NCBI GenBank assembly: GCA_016872195.1
Contig: VHAT01000005.1
Coordinates: 18,767-82,766 of the forward strand
Length of the DNA stretch: 64,000 nucleotides
Source of the DNA: Sphingomonadales bacterium
GTDB taxonomy: Bacteria; Bacteroidota; Bacteroidia; Chitinophagales; Chitinophagaceae
Direction: 5' to 3'
Below the pieces are notes generated by a model that did not search any database, was not told the origin of the DNA, and worked only from the letters and a program-made list of their open reading frames with translations. A program made the translations under genes and the position numbers. Positions 31,283-40,771 of the stretch are shown one piece after another; position 1 is the stretch's first letter, and every line of letters starts with the position of its first letter.

Positions 31283-32178
31283 TTGATGGGTGGGGTCCAT
31301 TTGTCTTTGGGCTCAAAGTGATCCCATAGCATCGTGGCCATTGATCGCGCCAGGGTCCAAGCCTCATTGTCGTGCGTCCAGCGTTGGTCTATATTGTTCT
31401 TGGTAAAGATGCAAAATACAAAAGGCCTATGAGGGGCGTTCACGATCATGGCCTCGCTGCGCGACGCGTTGACACATCCGTTTTTGCTAAAGACCTCTAT
31501 ATAAGGAGGAAAGCAACCGAGCGATTCATCCTCATCCCAAAAATTGCGGCTCATAGCCCTTAGCATTTTTTCGCTCGCATACGGAGAGAACACCTCTTTG
31601 CGATAGATCCTTTCGAGTAGAAGCCCCAGTTCGGCAGGCGTGGTTTGGCCCCAGCCGTATTGCGTTCTATTCGCTTCGCGACCGGGCGTTCTCGAATTAA
31701 CATAGGTCGACAAGAGTCCTTGTTCATTTAAAAGTTGGTTGATGCGTTGACCCCCGCCAGCTAGCGATTGCAACCAGAGACTGGCTGTATTATCACTGGT
31801 GGTCATCATCAACATAATTATTTTTTTTAGCGCAATCTTTTCGCCGTCCTTGAACGATCCCAAAATATCTTCCCCGGTATACAACAGCGAATCGCGATAA
31901 ACATGCTGACTATCATACTGAAGTTGGCCGTTTTGCACAGCGGCCGTTATCCCTAGTAAAATGGGTACTTTGACAATGCTGGCAGTAGGAAAAATAGTAT
32001 CGGCATGATAGACCGCGATCTTTCCGCTGCGAAGATCCTTAATATAAACACCCACTTCTCCCCGAAATCCCTTTAGGGTAGTTGCGATTTTTGCTTCCAG
32101 TTTTTTATCGTGTGGTTGAGCGATCAGTAGTGTTGATACTGTCAACCCCAAAAGAAAAAAAACGATCAAACGATACAT
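31264..32178 (-). CDS. Class A beta-lactamase-like serine hydrolase
   Basis: TASIVKVPILLG (SxxK), TTSDNTASLWL (SDN); KTG-like position reads SKNGCVN. Confidence 0.8.
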   Translation of the reverse strand: MYRLIVFFLLGLTVSTLLIAQPHDKKLEAKIATTLKGFRGEVGVYIKDLRSGKIAVYHADTIFPTASIVKVPILLGITAAVQNGQLQYDSQHVYRDSLLYTGEDILGSFKDGEKIALKKIIMLMMTTSDNTASLWLQSLAGGGQRINQLLNEQGLLSTYVNSRTPGREANRTQYGWGQTTPAELGLLLERIYRKEVFSPYASEKMLRAMSRNFWDEDESLGCFPPYIEVFSKNGCVNASRSEAMIVNAPHRPFVFCIFTKNNIDQRWTHDNEAWTLARSMATMLWDHFEPKDKWTPPINQRNNK

Positions 32179-32181
32179 GTA

Positions 32182-33489
32182 TTATTTTTTTGGCGTCCGC
32201 ATATAATCCAAGACTAGCGCACAGAATGTTTTAACGCCGGCAGGCATTCCGCTGTTATCAACATAAAAATCGGGTGTGTGATGTGGTGCGGCCTTTCTTG
32301 GATCGTTTCCCTTGGGCATACCCCCTACGGAAAAAAAGAAAGAGGGCGCCTTGGTTCCATAGAAAGAAAAATCTTCGGCGCCGGTAACCCAATTCGTATC
32401 GCCCACATTGGCAGCCCCCAGCGTACGCTCGATGGTAGGTACCATTTGCTTTACGAGTTCGGGAGTATTATAGGTAACCAATGTTTTTGTCTCGATCATG
32501 ACGTCGGCGGTGGCTCCGCTGGCGGCGGCAATAAGAGTGGCGGTCTGTTTGATCTTTTCGTGGACGATCTTTTGCATCTCACTGTCGAGCGTGCGAATGG
32601 TTCCCTGAATAGTACAAGTCTCCGAAATAATATTCTGACGAACCCCTCCATTGATCATACCCACGGTAATAACAACAGGGGCCTTGGTCAATTCCATCTG
32701 GCGACTTACGATACTCTGTAATCCACCGATGATCTGGGCCGATATCTGAATGGGATCCACACCGCGCCAAGGTTGTGAACCATGGCTACCCTTTCCATTT
32801 ACTTTTATTGAAAACCAATCTGCCGCGGCCATAAAGGCGCCCGGCTTGTAAAGCACCTTGCCCGCCTCTAGTTCGGAAGAAATGTGCATACCAAAGATCA
32901 CGTCTACCTTCGGGTTGTCCATCACTCCTTCTTTAACCATTAAGGGTGCGCCACCCTCCTCTCCCTCGGGAGCCCCTTCTTCGGCAGGTTGAAAAATAAA
33001 TTTTACACTGCCTTGTAATTGATCTTTCATAGAGGCTAATACCTCGGCAGTTGCCATCAACATAGCCACATGGGTATCGTGGCCGCAGGCGTGCATGACC
33101 CCAACTTCGTTACCATTATAAATGGCCCTTTCTTTAGAAGCATACGAAAGAGGTGCTCGCTCGGTAATTGGAAGGGCATCCATATCGGCACGCAATCCGA
33201 TACAAGGTCCTGGTTTGGCGCCCCGTAACAGACCTACCACACCGGTTTTGCCCACCCCCTCGGTTACTTCGATGCCCAAGGAGCGAAGATGGTCCGCCAC
33301 CAGACGGGCTGTTTTTACTTCACGATTCCCTAATTCGGGATATTGGTGAATGCGCTCACGCCACGCATTGGTCTTTTGTTGTAGAGCATCGGCTTTTGCA
33401 AAAGCAATGCTATTAAGATCGGTTGTTTTTTGCGCGCTAGATAAAAGAGTGATAGAGAACAGGCAAAATAAAAGGGTAGCTTTTTTCAC
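32182..33489 (-). CDS. M20-family metal-dependent amidohydrolase
   Basis: GLRADMDALPITE, MHACGHDTHVAMLMATAEVL, FQPAEEGAPEGEEGGAPLM. Confidence 0.93.
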   Translation of the reverse strand: MKKATLLFCLFSITLLSSAQKTTDLNSIAFAKADALQQKTNAWRERIHQYPELGNREVKTARLVADHLRSLGIEVTEGVGKTGVVGLLRGAKPGPCIGLRADMDALPITERAPLSYASKERAIYNGNEVGVMHACGHDTHVAMLMATAEVLASMKDQLQGSVKFIFQPAEEGAPEGEEGGAPLMVKEGVMDNPKVDVIFGMHISSELEAGKVLYKPGAFMAAADWFSIKVNGKGSHGSQPWRGVDPIQISAQIIGGLQSIVSRQMELTKAPVVITVGMINGGVRQNIISETCTIQGTIRTLDSEMQKIVHEKIKQTATLIAAASGATADVMIETKTLVTYNTPELVKQMVPTIERTLGAANVGDTNWVTGAEDFSFYGTKAPSFFFSVGGMPKGNDPRKAAPHHTPDFYVDNSGMPAGVKTFCALVLDYMRTPKK

Positions 33490-33595
33490 AATTCGGTGGT
33501 TTGATGTGAAATTACACCAATTGATTCTTTTTCTACCCTTCGACCGACCCGGTCTTTGCTGATTAGCGCAGAATATTTTATATTTTTAAAGCACC

Positions 33596-34834
33596 ATGCT
33601 GCTTCGACACCTCCCCTTTTTACGGGCTGTTTTTTGGCACAGTATTTCTGCTTTTGGCGGACCGCAGGCACATCTGGGGATGATGTTAAAGACCTTTGTT
33701 CAAAAAACCCCCTATGTAACAGAAGAAGAACTGATGGAATACAACGCATTTTGTCAGTTGCTTCCCGGCGCATCCTCTACTCAAACGCTGGCCCTGATCG
33801 GATATAAGCGCGGTGGGGTGCTGTTAGCGTCGCTAACCTTGTTGATATGGATCCTTCCGGCCAGTATTCTCATGGGTGCTTTTTCTTTTTTGCTGGTCAG
33901 CTTAGAGGGCCAGGAGGCCCAATTCGAAATTTTCCGCTTTATTCCCCCTATGGCAGCCGGTTTTTTGGCTTTTTCGATTTTGAGAATTTTTCCGTTGTCT
34001 ATAAAAAATCCGATCACCTGGGTGATCATGCTGGTAAGCGCGGCCGCCACCGGCGTTTTGTTTGGCCGACCCTGGCTAGTGCCCTTGTTGATTGTGGTAG
34101 GTGGCATTGCCACGAACTTAAGTACCCGACGTATTCCGCAAGGCGCCGACAAACCCAAGGCTGTTCGTTGGTGGAATTTTTGGCTCTTCGGAATTATTTT
34201 TATTGCCGCCGGTATTCTCAGCGAAACCGCCCGCACCAACAACTGGGATGAGCGAAAGCCCATCAACCTTTTTGAAAACACTTATCGCCTTGGAAGTTTT
34301 GTTTTCGGGGGCGGACAAGTATTACTACCGATGATGTACGAACAGTGGAGTGTTCGACCCGCCAATGTAAAAGAAAAAAATCCCAATGCCATTCAGATCG
34401 ATCAAGATAAATTATATACCGGTATGGGGATCGTTCAAGCCGTTCCGGGACCTGTGTTTTCAGTCGCTTCATTTACGGGTGGCTTGGCTTTAAAAGACCA
34501 GGGAAGCGCAATGCAATTATTGGGTTGTCTGATTGGCACTATCGCCATTTTTTTACCCAGCGCCCTATTGGTCTTGTTCTTTTATCCTGTTTGGCACAAC
34601 CTAAAAAAATATGCGGTCGTATATCGCTCGCTCGAGGGGATCAATGCGGCGGTGGTGGGGATCATGATCGCCTCTACCCTTTATATTTCAAAAGATATTT
34701 CATTGACAGACGGTAATGTGATCAGTAGTATCAATCTGCTGGTAATACTGGCTACGGTCTTGTTGCTGCGCTTTACCAATACTTTTTCGGCATTGATCGT
34801 TTTGATTTGTCTGGCGCTGGGTTATTTTTTATAA
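33596..34834 (+). CDS. chrA: Chromate transporter, two-domain ChrA
   Basis: [23 protein letters not shown]...[27 protein letters not shown]; second-half [15 protein letters not shown]...[19 protein letters not shown]. Confidence 0.93.
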   Translation: MLLRHLPFLRAVFWHSISAFGGPQAHLGMMLKTFVQKTPYVTEEELMEYNAFCQLLPGASSTQTLALIGYKRGGVLLASLTLLIWILPASILMGAFSFLLVSLEGQEAQFEIFRFIPPMAAGFLAFSILRIFPLSIKNPITWVIMLVSAAATGVLFGRPWLVPLLIVVGGIATNLSTRRIPQGADKPKAVRWWNFWLFGIIFIAAGILSETARTNNWDERKPINLFENTYRLGSFVFGGGQVLLPMMYEQWSVRPANVKEKNPNAIQIDQDKLYTGMGIVQAVPGPVFSVASFTGGLALKDQGSAMQLLGCLIGTIAIFLPSALLVLFFYPVWHNLKKYAVVYRSLEGINAAVVGIMIASTLYISKDISLTDGNVISSINLLVILATVLLLRFTNTFSALIVLICLALGYFL

Positions 34835-35394
34835 TACCCGCCTCTTTCTATTTCTTCTATGACCACATCGGGCAACATGTAGCGAATTGATTTTCCCTTC
34901 GCGATACAATCACGTATATAAGTAGAAGAGAGTTGAAGTATCGGGGCATCAATAACCCTGGCCTTAGCCCCCAACAACTCTTCGGCCTTGTAACCCAGCC
35001 GAGGATAAACGAATATTTCGTATTCCTTAATAAGTGTTTGATAGTTTTTCCAGCGAGGCAGATTCTGAAAACTATCTGCTCCCATGATGATACAAAATTC
35101 GTTTTGCGGATATTTTTCTTTCAAGTACAACAGTGTATCGATCGTATAAGAGGGTTTAGGAAGCGAAAACTCAATATCGCTTGCTTTGATCCGGCTGTCG
35201 TGCTCGGTGGCCAGGGTTACCAGGTGCAGGCGATGATAGGCGTCAAGTAGCGTATTCTCTTTTTTCAGCGGATTTTGCGGCGATACCACCATCCAGACCT
35301 TTTCTATATCGGTCTCATTCAAAACATAATTGGCCACAATCAGATGACCCTGGTGAATGGGATTAAAGGAACCGAAATAGAGGCCAATTTTCAT
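34822..35394 (-). CDS. nadD: Nicotinate-nucleotide adenylyltransferase
   Basis: [46 protein letters not shown]; ISSTxIR-like [21 protein letters not shown]. Confidence 0.94.
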   Translation of the reverse strand: MKIGLYFGSFNPIHQGHLIVANYVLNETDIEKVWMVVSPQNPLKKENTLLDAYHRLHLVTLATEHDSRIKASDIEFSLPKPSYTIDTLLYLKEKYPQNEFCIIMGADSFQNLPRWKNYQTLIKEYEIFVYPRLGYKAEELLGAKARVIDAPILQLSSTYIRDCIAKGKSIRYMLPDVVIEEIERGGYYKK

Positions 35395-35411
35395 TTATAA
35401 TACAATTATTA

Positions 35412-35642
35412 TCAATTGATTAAGTCGACAAAAATGGCATCGGCTTCGTTGATTCGCAGGCTTAGATGATATCCTGCTACCGATACAGAAAGGGGGTCGC
35501 CCAAGGGGGCTATTTGCTCTACCAAGATGGTCTCGCCCGGAACACAGCCCATTTCCATGAGTTTTAGAAATATATCGTTGTTTTGAAACTCCTTTATTAC
35601 TCCCGACTGGCCCGGCTTGAGTTCAGATAATCGACACACCAT
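35412..35642 (-). CDS. feoA: FeoA-type ferrous iron transport protein A
   Basis: MVCRLSELKPGQSGVIKEFQNNDIFLKLMEMGCVPGETILVEQIAPLGDPLSVSVAGYHLSLRINEADAIFVDL. Confidence 0.9.
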   Translation of the reverse strand: MVCRLSELKPGQSGVIKEFQNNDIFLKLMEMGCVPGETILVEQIAPLGDPLSVSVAGYHLSLRINEADAIFVDLIN

Positions 35643-35707
35643 GATCCGAATATTATTTTGCAAAGCTACCCTTGTTGAGTGGTATTTCTTTACGATTTTT
35701 GATATTG

Positions 35708-36226
35708 ATGAGCTCAGAATCAAAAGTTTATTTCTTCTTCGAGAAACGGGGGTTCTCCTTAACTAAAAGGGCCTTGCTAAAGTCTTTTATTGAAACACTG
35801 TTTAAGAAAGAGAAAACCCCACTTGAGTCGATTAATTATGTTTTTTGCTCCGACAAAAGACTTTTAGAGATAAATAGGGGCTACCTACGCCACGATTATT
35901 ACACCGATATTATAAGTTTTGACCTTTCTGGGCACGGCGAACCCCCGCACAAGGCTGGCTCACCAGCAAGGGCTTCCGGAAATCGCAAGGTAAAGGGGGC
36001 GCCAGGTAAGGTGGCGGAGATCTATATAAGCGTAGACCGGGTTAGAGCTAATGCGAAAAAGATGGGTGTCTCCTTTAGTAATGAGCTACACCGGGTAATC
36101 TTTCATGGCGCGCTCCATATTTGTGGCTATAAAGACAAAAAAGTATCAGAAAGGCTCACAATGCGTAAAAAGGAGGATCAATACCTTGTCTTATGGGGGT
36201 TTGTTCCACGTGGAACAAGGGCATAA
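35708..36226 (+). CDS. ybeY: rRNA maturation RNase YbeY with internal low-complexity insertion
   Basis: YYTDIISFDLS...VAEIYISVDRVRANAKKMGVSFSNELHRVIFHGALHICGYKDKK; C-terminus VPRGTRA is encoded by the parS-like palindrome. Confidence 0.88.
   Translation: MSSESKVYFFFEKRGFSLTKRALLKSFIETLFKKEKTPLESINYVFCSDKRLLEINRGYLRHDYYTDIISFDLSGHGEPPHKAGSPARASGNRKVKGAPGKVAEIYISVDRVRANAKKMGVSFSNELHRVIFHGALHICGYKDKKVSERLTMRKKEDQYLVLWGFVPRGTRA
36201..36218. promoter_or_regulatory. parS-like centromere site (perfect palindrome)
   Basis: TTGTTCCACGTGGAACAA, 18-bp perfect palindrome containing TGTTCCACGTGGAACA. Confidence 0.85.
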
Positions 36227-36303
36227 TGGTTTAATACATACTCCGGCATTTAATAGGTGTCTCCCCGCAACCCATAGGCGCTTTCGCGTTATCTTTGCAG
36301 CGC

Positions 36304-38166
36304 ATGTTCAAAGAATACGATGTTATTGTGGTTGGAGCCGGTCATGCCGGCTGCGAGGCGGCGGCTGCCGCCGCCAATATGGGCTCTTCTACCCTATTGG
36401 TTACCATGAATATGCAAACTATTGCCCAAATGAGTTGCAATCCCGCGATGGGCGGCATTGCGAAGGGTCAAATTGTAAGAGAAATTGATGCCCTGGGCGG
36501 CTATTCGGGTATCGTAACAGATCTATCTACCATTCAGTTTAGGATGCTCAACCGGAGCAAGGGTCCCGCCATGTGGAGCCCGCGTGCTCAAAACGACAGA
36601 ATGCTTTTTCACCTGAAATGGCGTGAAATGCTTGAAAATACCACCAACTTAGACTTCTATCAAGATATGGTGGTGGGATTATTGATCAAAGGGTCTGTTT
36701 GCTACGGCGTAAGAACGGGCCTGGGTCACGAGATTAAAGCAAAGTCGGTCGTTTTGACCAACGGAACCTTTTTGAATGGAATCGTGCACATTGGTGAAAA
36801 GAATTTTGGGGGCGGCAGAATGGCGGAAAAAGCAGCTACGGGAATTACAGAACAGCTTGTAAATCATGGGTTTGAAAGTGATCGCCTTAAAACAGGAACC
36901 CCCCCTCGAATAGACGGCAGAAGCTTGGACTATACTAAAATGGAGGAGCAGCCTGGTGATGAGCTAGTCACTGGGTTTTCGTACACCGAAACACCGAAAC
37001 CCACAAAACAAAGAAGCTGCTGGATCGCTTACACCAATAATGATGTACACGAAAAACTCAAATCGGGTTTTGATCGCAGCCCCATGTTCGCCGGACGTAT
37101 AGATGGTGTTGGCCCCCGTTACTGTCCCAGCATAGAAGACAAGATCAATCGCTTTGCCGAAAGAGATCGGCACCAGCTTTTTATTGAGCCAGAGGGGTGG
37201 AATACGGTGGAAATCTATGTAAATGGGTTTTCAACCTCGCTTCCAGAAGAGGTTCAATACGATGCTCTTCGTAAAATTAATGGTTTTGAAAACGTTAAGA
37301 TGTTCAGGCCGGGGTATGCAATAGAATATGATTTTTTTCCACCCACCCAGTTGAACTACTCCCTCGAAACAAAGCTCCTTAAAAACCTGTTTTTTGCAGG
37401 ACAAATTAACGGTACGACCGGATACGAAGAGGCGGCTTGTCAAGGCTTGATGGCTGGTATCAACGCGCATCGATCAGCGAAAAACCTCGAGCCTGTAATT
37501 TTAAAAAGAAGTGAGGCCTATATCGGGGTCTTGATCGACGACCTGATCAGCAAAGGAACACAAGAGCCCTATCGCATGTTTACTTCACGGGCAGAATTCA
37601 GAACCTTGCTACGGCAAGACAATGCCGATCTGCGTTTGACCGATATCAGTTTTGCCTGGGGCTTAGCCACTAGAGACAGAACGGAAAAAGTACAAACAAA
37701 AAAAGAGGAGATTGAAAAAATTAAAAAAATTCTCTTCTCGTTATCGCTCGAACCGCAAGAAGTAAATGGTTGGCTACAACAAAAAAATTCGGCGCCCATA
37801 ACAGAAAAACAAAAGGCGCAAAAGATCTTATTGCGCCCCGACGTATCGCTCGAAGAGTTTGCTACATCCATACAAAAAGTTGGAGATGCCCTGTTTTCGT
37901 TTACAAAAGAAAGTATAGGACAAGCCTCTATACAGATCAAGTACGAAGTATATATAGAGAAAGAAAAAGAGCTGGTGCAGCGGATGGCACAACTAGAAGA
38001 GTTGGAGATCCCAGAAAGCTTCGACTACTTGAAGCTTTCCTCGTTGGGCAACGAGGCGCGTGAAAAACTAATTCGGGTGCGGCCAAGAACGCTCGGGCAG
38101 GCGAGTCGTATTTCGGGAATTAATCCCAGTGATGTGCAGATACTAATGGTATATATGGGCCGCTAG
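36304..38166 (+). CDS. mnmG: tRNA uridine-5-carboxymethylaminomethyl modification enzyme
   Basis: MFKEYDVIVVGAGHAGCEAAAAAANMGSSTLLVTMNMQTIAQMSCNPAMGGIAKGQIVREIDALGG. Confidence 0.97.
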   Translation: MFKEYDVIVVGAGHAGCEAAAAAANMGSSTLLVTMNMQTIAQMSCNPAMGGIAKGQIVREIDALGGYSGIVTDLSTIQFRMLNRSKGPAMWSPRAQNDRMLFHLKWREMLENTTNLDFYQDMVVGLLIKGSVCYGVRTGLGHEIKAKSVVLTNGTFLNGIVHIGEKNFGGGRMAEKAATGITEQLVNHGFESDRLKTGTPPRIDGRSLDYTKMEEQPGDELVTGFSYTETPKPTKQRSCWIAYTNNDVHEKLKSGFDRSPMFAGRIDGVGPRYCPSIEDKINRFAERDRHQLFIEPEGWNTVEIYVNGFSTSLPEEVQYDALRKINGFENVKMFRPGYAIEYDFFPPTQLNYSLETKLLKNLFFAGQINGTTGYEEAACQGLMAGINAHRSAKNLEPVILKRSEAYIGVLIDDLISKGTQEPYRMFTSRAEFRTLLRQDNADLRLTDISFAWGLATRDRTEKVQTKKEEIEKIKKILFSLSLEPQEVNGWLQQKNSAPITEKQKAQKILLRPDVSLEEFATSIQKVGDALFSFTKESIGQASIQIKYEVYIEKEKELVQRMAQLEELEIPESFDYLKLSSLGNEAREKLIRVRPRTLGQASRISGINPSDVQILMVYMGR

Positions 38167-38197
38167 TCTATTCTATACAATATATCCTATACGACAA

Positions 38198-39631
38198 CTA
38201 GTCTTTCTTATTTCGATCCTGCTCTCTTTTGGTGAGCGTATTGCCCTCGGGACCACTAATAGTGCCCCGACAATTGTTACTTCCACAACCACAGGTAAAG
38301 GGCTCCATGCGAGGGTCCAAGAAGGTCGCATAGTCTAATGTGAGTTCCTCGTTTGCCATTATGGCCCGTGTCGTGCATACATTCAACCCGTCGAAAACGG
38401 TATTGGCATTACAGCTGTGATTTTGTGGAGCCCAGCTGGCCGGATCTTCGTCCCAAAGGGCAAACACTTCTTCGCTTATTGGATAAGCATAGCGACGAAA
38501 TCGCAACTGCTGTTCGCTGTTCCAACTCTTATCGATATACCGTTTAGTCACCAGCCGTTGTGCGCGCTCTTCGCCGCAGTAGATCACTTCGCCTGCCGCT
38601 ATGTTTCGGGTGGCATAAATCCCGTAGCCCGATATGGAATCTCCTTTTACATAGTAGGGCTTTTGCTTTCGTTGATGGCGCGCAATACCCTCATTGATGA
38701 TCTGCTCTAAAAAGCCACGCTTGCCCGCAGGGTCGTAATTAAGTATATAATCGGCCGACCCCTCGTATCCATCCTCATAAAACACAGAGCAGGTTAGGTT
38801 CATTTCCAAAAAATAAAGCTCGCCCTTGTTATTAACCCGAAAATCGAGCCGCCCATATCCTACACAACCAGCCGTAATAAATATTTTTTTGCTCGCGTCG
38901 CGTAGTGCTAGCTCGAGCGCAGGGTCGTTGCAGGGTATATTCGAAGCGGGGTGAAGCGCCGATGTTTTTAGCGCATAGGTCTTAAATGCATCTCCCTCCG
39001 GAAAAATATATTCTACCGGCTTGTAGACAATACAATCGCCGGGCTTGCTGTCGGCGGCAACCAATACAGTAAACTCGCGACCCTCAATATACTCTTCGAT
39101 CAACACGCGATCGAATTCTTCCAAAAGGGATCGACATTTATTTTCGAGCGCTTCTTTGTCTACGACCAACGAATCTCTCCCCACACCCAGGCTGTCACCC
39201 GCATAGGCTGGCTTAACAAAAAGAGGAAAACGAAGCGCAGACAACACGGATTCTATTTCAGAAAGGTGGGTAATTGCTCGATATGCTGGGGTAGGAACAT
39301 CCTCACAATAGGATACATACTTCATCAACTCTTTGGGAAGATCATATACGCGAGAAGGGGGGCCGGTAAAGGGAAGGTTGAGTGTTTCGAGAGCATAGAT
39401 CACGTCTACCCCGGGCACCTCCCAATCGGGATAACCCTCGCAAAGGTTGACAAAAATATCGTACTGCTTTTTTGATAACGCTCGTAGCTGCTTGTGAGTA
39501 GTAAGCTTATTTAAAAAGACGTGGTCTACTTCGGCACCGGGTAATAGGCGAGCAAGATTCCGGGGTGGATCATAATTCTTATAATCTACTCCCGTTGTCG
39601 AATAATCCGGTTGCAACACACACACTCTCAC
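38198..39631 (-). CDS. Fusion protein: N-terminal Ddl-like ATP-grasp ligase + C-terminal SET domain with post-SET Cys motif
   Basis: FPLFVKPAYAGDSLGVGRDSLVV, RVLIEEYIEGREFTVLV, GRLDFRVNNKGELYFLEMNLTC; then GYGIYATRNIAAGEVIY, NHSCNANTVF, NEELTLDYA, CGCGSNNC. Confidence 0.88.
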   Translation of the reverse strand: MRVCVLQPDYSTTGVDYKNYDPPRNLARLLPGAEVDHVFLNKLTTHKQLRALSKKQYDIFVNLCEGYPDWEVPGVDVIYALETLNLPFTGPPSRVYDLPKELMKYVSYCEDVPTPAYRAITHLSEIESVLSALRFPLFVKPAYAGDSLGVGRDSLVVDKEALENKCRSLLEEFDRVLIEEYIEGREFTVLVAADSKPGDCIVYKPVEYIFPEGDAFKTYALKTSALHPASNIPCNDPALELALRDASKKIFITAGCVGYGRLDFRVNNKGELYFLEMNLTCSVFYEDGYEGSADYILNYDPAGKRGFLEQIINEGIARHQRKQKPYYVKGDSISGYGIYATRNIAAGEVIYCGEERAQRLVTKRYIDKSWNSEQQLRFRRYAYPISEEVFALWDEDPASWAPQNHSCNANTVFDGLNVCTTRAIMANEELTLDYATFLDPRMEPFTCGCGSNNCRGTISGPEGNTLTKREQDRNKKD

Positions 39632-40767
39632 TATACAGCTTTTGCTTTTTTACTTTTGATGGCTTGTGGCATTTCGGCCCGGGTAATGGCATCGAACAAA
39701 ATAGCTTCAATAACTTTTGAGTAGCTGATCTTGGATGCTTTGATGATGGCCCCTATAGAGGTATAGTTTTCGTCTTCGCTAAGTCCGCATTGCGCGTTGG
39801 CCTCCAGTACATAGAGCTGGCCAGTATCGCTGTCTTGTCTAATGTCGATTCGTGTATATCCCCTTCCGCCCAGGGCGGCATACGCCTCGAGGCTTAGTTG
39901 TTGCAGTTTTTTTCGGAGTGTGGCGGAAACGGGGCCATACTCATAAAAATTTTCTTGTTGGGGCATGGGGGCTTCGTCTTCATATATTTCCCAAAGCCGG
40001 TCAAAAGAAAGAAAACGTTCTGTGTCGGGTAAAGACGGATGAAATAGTCTTTCGACGGGTTCATATACCCTACATCCGGGAAGATGGTTAGAAGACCCGG
40101 TTATAAAGGTGGTGAACTCGGGTCCCTTTACGAACTTCTCTACAAAAAGACCGTCGGCTAGCAGGTTCCAGCCCCGATATCCTGTTGATAACTCTTTTAC
40201 GCGTTGGTGTAACTCCTCTTCGCTATTCACCACGTTTTTTACTGAAACCCCCATGCTTCCGCCCGATACGGCCGGTTTGATGATCATCGGGGTGCCCACC
40301 CGCCCACATACCCCTTTTAAAGAAGAGGGGCGCCCACTGATCAACTTCCAAGGGGCTGTCGATACACCGGCCTTATCAAAAGCCCGCTTCATGGGTATTT
40401 TTGAGGTGGTAATATTATAAAAGTGCTGGTCCGAGCCAGTATAAACCAGCCCATGCTCTTGCAGGGCGTCTATTACCGATACGCCGGGTGCACCATTTAT
40501 TTCATCTCCATCACAAAGGTTTAGAACAAGGGGTTGGTGCTTCTTTCCGGTTTTTGCAATACTGGCAATCGTGGTCCTAAAATTTTTCAGGGTTACGGGT
40601 GTCCAAGTCCAACCCACGCCTAATTCTGAAAAAACAACCTCATACTCTTTTATACTGTGTGTAAAGTCGTAGTAGTGAGAAAGGTTGGGGTCGTTGGTTT
40701 CCAGCTCGGGGGCTAAAACCCAAACATGATAAGCGGAGAGGTCAACGGGGGGGGTGCTGTGCTTCAT
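39631..40767 (-). CDS. Ddl-like ATP-grasp ligase
   Basis: TPMIIKPAVSGGSMGVSVKNVV, GLFVEKFVKGPEFTTFI, GYTRIDIRQDSDTGQLYVLEANAQCGLSEDENY. Confidence 0.87.
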   Translation of the reverse strand: MKHSTPPVDLSAYHVWVLAPELETNDPNLSHYYDFTHSIKEYEVVFSELGVGWTWTPVTLKNFRTTIASIAKTGKKHQPLVLNLCDGDEINGAPGVSVIDALQEHGLVYTGSDQHFYNITTSKIPMKRAFDKAGVSTAPWKLISGRPSSLKGVCGRVGTPMIIKPAVSGGSMGVSVKNVVNSEEELHQRVKELSTGYRGWNLLADGLFVEKFVKGPEFTTFITGSSNHLPGCRVYEPVERLFHPSLPDTERFLSFDRLWEIYEDEAPMPQQENFYEYGPVSATLRKKLQQLSLEAYAALGGRGYTRIDIRQDSDTGQLYVLEANAQCGLSEDENYTSIGAIIKASKISYSKVIEAILFDAITRAEMPQAIKSKKAKAV

Positions 40768-40771
40768 TCGA

